Source of the DNA: Pyrocephalus nanus
Lineage: Eukaryota; Chordata; Aves; Passeriformes; Tyrannidae
Reading direction: 5' to 3'
Assembly: GCA_038380795.1 (NCBI GenBank)
Contig: CM076266.1
Location: forward strand, 38,081,425-38,145,424
Length of the DNA: 64,000 bases
Numbering within the stretch: position 1 is the first letter of the stretch; every line of letters starts with the position of its first letter. The notes below the pieces were generated by a model, which was given only the letters and a program-made list of their open reading frames with translations, did no database searches and had not been told where the DNA came from. Of the stretch, positions 61,835 through 64,000 are shown in pieces. A program made the position numbers and the translations under genes.

Positions 61835-64000
61835 ATGCAAAAAGCGACCTACTACGACAGCTCTGCAATCTATGGTGCCTACCCCTACCAAGGAGCAAAT
61901 GGTTTCACTTATAATGCGAGTCAGCAGCAATATCCTCCATCTTCATCACTTGTGGAAACTGAGTACCACCGCCCCGCATGCTCCCTCCAGTCCCCTGGCA
62001 GCTCTGTGTCCCACCACAAGGCCAATGACATCAGTGAGAGTTGCATGAGGACCCTCCCCAGCCAGCCTCTCCAGCCTCCTGGCCTCGCTGACCCACAGGC
62101 TCCACCGCAGCCTCCTCCAGCCCAGCAGGCACAACCTCCACCTCCATCCTCCACCTCACCATCTCAAAATGCCAGCAGCAACCCTGCCCCAGCCAACCCC
62201 ACCAAGAGCCCAGCTCTTAACTCACCCACCGTGTCCAAACAGATATTCCCGTGGATGAAAGAGTCTCGTCAAAACACAAAGCAAAAAACCAGCAGTTCCA
62301 GTTCAGGTATGAAAGACGCTCTCCCTCTCCCTGGGTACCCCTGGGCTGGCTGTGCATCTGTTAGGGAGGAGGGCTGTCTCTACCCACCTTCAGTTCAGGG
62401 AAGGGAGGGTGGGGTCTTTTTTGCTCTCTGAGTTGACCCCCTTAAGCTTTTGGAAAGGGATTGCTATCACTCAGCTTATTCACTGAGGGGAGACAGTGAA
62501 CAAGTCACCCCATGCAAAACTTTTCCAGCCTTGCAGAATGGGTCCGAATTGACTTTACTTCCTAGTGGCTGAACCACTTGTGCCCTCCTGCATCTATTGC
62601 ATTTCCTAGGTAATCCTCCCTCTAGTAAATCATGTCAGTGTGGAGCAGCCCAGGCCTTAAGCCAGAGGCTTGTCCCGAGTACTTTGTTGGCATGGTGCTG
62701 TTAGATTAATAAGACAGTGACCTATCTCTGCTGAAGTGTAACGGGAATAAAATAGCTCATAATCACATGCAGGCAGGATCAATGCCCTGCATGCAGTCAG
62801 AACCTCTTCCTATTTTAATAAGCTGATTGGCAAAGTTACAAGCCTGGTAAACAGAAATCATTCTGGAGTGCCATAAACTTCAGCCCATAAAACACTATTT
62901 GAGGGACGGAAGTGTATATCAGTGCTTTTATTACTGAAGGAAACCTAAACTGATAACACCAGTGCTAGCTCCAATGCCCAGGAGTTGGGTTTATTCCGAC
63001 TTCTTCCTCTTTTTCACTTAAATGTGCCTTGGAAATAGAGTCCAAAACTTCAACAATGGTCTTTGCCAGTCTGCTTTTTAAAGTCATGGTAACACTGCTG
63101 TTTACAGCCTTCCATATCATGTATTTATTTTATTAAAAAGCAGTAACATTTAAATATATTTGTATGCATACCTGCAAGCCTAGCCACCATATTATACTTC
63201 CCAATCACTACCATATGTTTATGCTATACACTAGATGTGATAAAAACACTATACTGTCAATTCTATGTTTTTATGTTAAAATTTTAAACTGTAAATACCT
63301 AATTTTCAGGCATCTCTAGCATATATGTATATATATATATATATATCTGAAATGGTATATTAAATGGTTTTCAGAAAAAGAGAGCTGCAGGTCTTTACAG
63401 CAATGGAGAACATCTAGTTCTTGAAGACTCTGATCACACTATGTTAGCAGAGCCATAGGTTCACCTTCAGACTTTCTAAACCTCACTGTGTTTCCCTAAA
63501 CCTTTCTTGCTCCTTTATGCCAAGTTCAAGATACGTTGCATGCTGTCCTTCCTAAAGGAAGCAAGTTTAGTCATATAGTGACACTAATGAGGTGAAGGAA
63601 GTCTTCTGATGCTTGTTGCTTGGCACAATTGAGCTCATGCCATGGGAGAGTATTCATTGCACACATGGGCATACTCTTGAGCTTGAGAGCTGGACTCCCC
63701 TTGTGCTGGTGGTGTTGGCCATTTCCTCGCGTTGCCTTGTCTAGGTTTGCCATGCTGATTGTGTTCTTTGTGTGATTTACATAGGTGAGAGCTGTGCTGG
63801 TGATAAAAGCCCTCCGGGGCAAGCCTCCTCTAAGCGAGCCCGTACAGCTTACACAAGTGCCCAGCTGGTAGAACTGGAAAAGGAGTTCCACTTCAATAGG
63901 TACCTTTGCAGGCCACGAAGGGTAGAAATGGCTAATTTGCTCAATCTCACAGAAAGACAGATCAAAATCTGGTTTCAAAACCGCAGAATGAAATACAAAA
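61835..64000 (+). CDS. HOXA3: HOXA3 homeodomain transcription factor (3'-truncated by window)
   Basis: This anterior Hox protein acts in hindbrain, pharyngeal arch, thymus and parathyroid development. The first coding exon is 61835-62306 and the second starts at 63785 and runs off the window, joined through a split Gly codon (donor gtatga, acceptor catag). It starts [19 protein letters not shown], as in all HOXA3. A Pro/Gln/Ser-rich stretch occupies residues of about 68-128. The PBX-contact motif is the IFPWMKES form, core 138-141. The homeodomain starts at residue 173 ([20 protein letters not shown]) and 57 of its 60 residues are present, ending RRMKYK. The long C-terminal domain of HOXA3 lies beyond the window. 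The identity is certain. Confidence 0.98.
62307..63784 (+). other. HOXA3: HOXA3 intron (between coding exons)
   Basis: The 1478-base intron is AT-rich, with an (AT)n microsatellite at about 63321-63346. A stretch at 62750-62870 (aaaatagctcataatcac, gccctgcatgcag, ttttaataagctgattgg) is the most complex part and could be regulatory. No shared TAATTATAGCC element was found. Confidence 0.85.

Overview
The window is the middle of a vertebrate HoxA cluster, read in the transcriptional direction of its genes. All seven protein-coding genes are homeobox genes on the + strand, in posterior-to-anterior order: HOXA10 (last exon only), HOXA9, HOXA7, HOXA6, HOXA5, HOXA4 and HOXA3 (cut in helix 3 of the homeodomain by the window end). 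Every gene shows the two-exon Hox layout, with one intron between the PBX-contact motif (W motif or YPWM) and the homeodomain and a split codon at the junction. There is no HOXA8, as is usual for HoxA clusters.

The source is probably a sauropsid and most likely a bird. The protein sequences are clearly tetrapod. The proline/histidine-rich HOXA4 N-terminus and the acidic HOXA7 tail agree with what I remember of avian orthologues. The cluster is compact, nearly free of recognisable transposons and rich in CpG islands. The bird call is inference; a crocodilian or turtle is not excluded.

Layout: 1-669 end of HOXA10; 670-1890 its 3'UTR; 2908-2992 pre-miR-196; 3240-6500 GC-rich islands separated by AT-rich spacer; 7239-9162 HOXA9; 9163-10345 its 3'UTR; 10346-16090 spacer and HOXA7 promoter; 16091-17775 HOXA7; 17776-19390 its 3'UTR; 19391-24831 spacer with two CpG islands; 24832-26927 HOXA6; 29070-30862 HOXA5; 30863-42746 a 12-kb spacer holding a DR5 retinoic-acid-response-type site and a candidate unannotated exon; 42747-44206 HOXA4; 44207-61834 a 17.6-kb spacer with exon-like and nuclear-receptor-like motifs and one foreign-looking block; 61835-64000 HOXA3.

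The products are DNA-binding transcription factors that pattern the body axis, hindbrain and limb, acting with PBX and MEIS partners. The sequence shows several layers of shared regulation. miR-196, encoded between HOXA10 and HOXA9, has seed matches in the 3'UTRs of HOXA9, HOXA7 (six in 290 bases) and HOXA5. A homeodomain-type TAATTAT element recurs in the introns of HOXA9, HOXA7 and HOXA4. An ACAAATYA motif lies just before the start codons of HOXA7, A6, A5 and A4. A CACGTG box lies within 160 bases of the start codons of HOXA9, A7, A5 and A3. Nothing here is a wholly new kind of system; the interest is in these cis-regulatory patterns and in candidate hidden exons.
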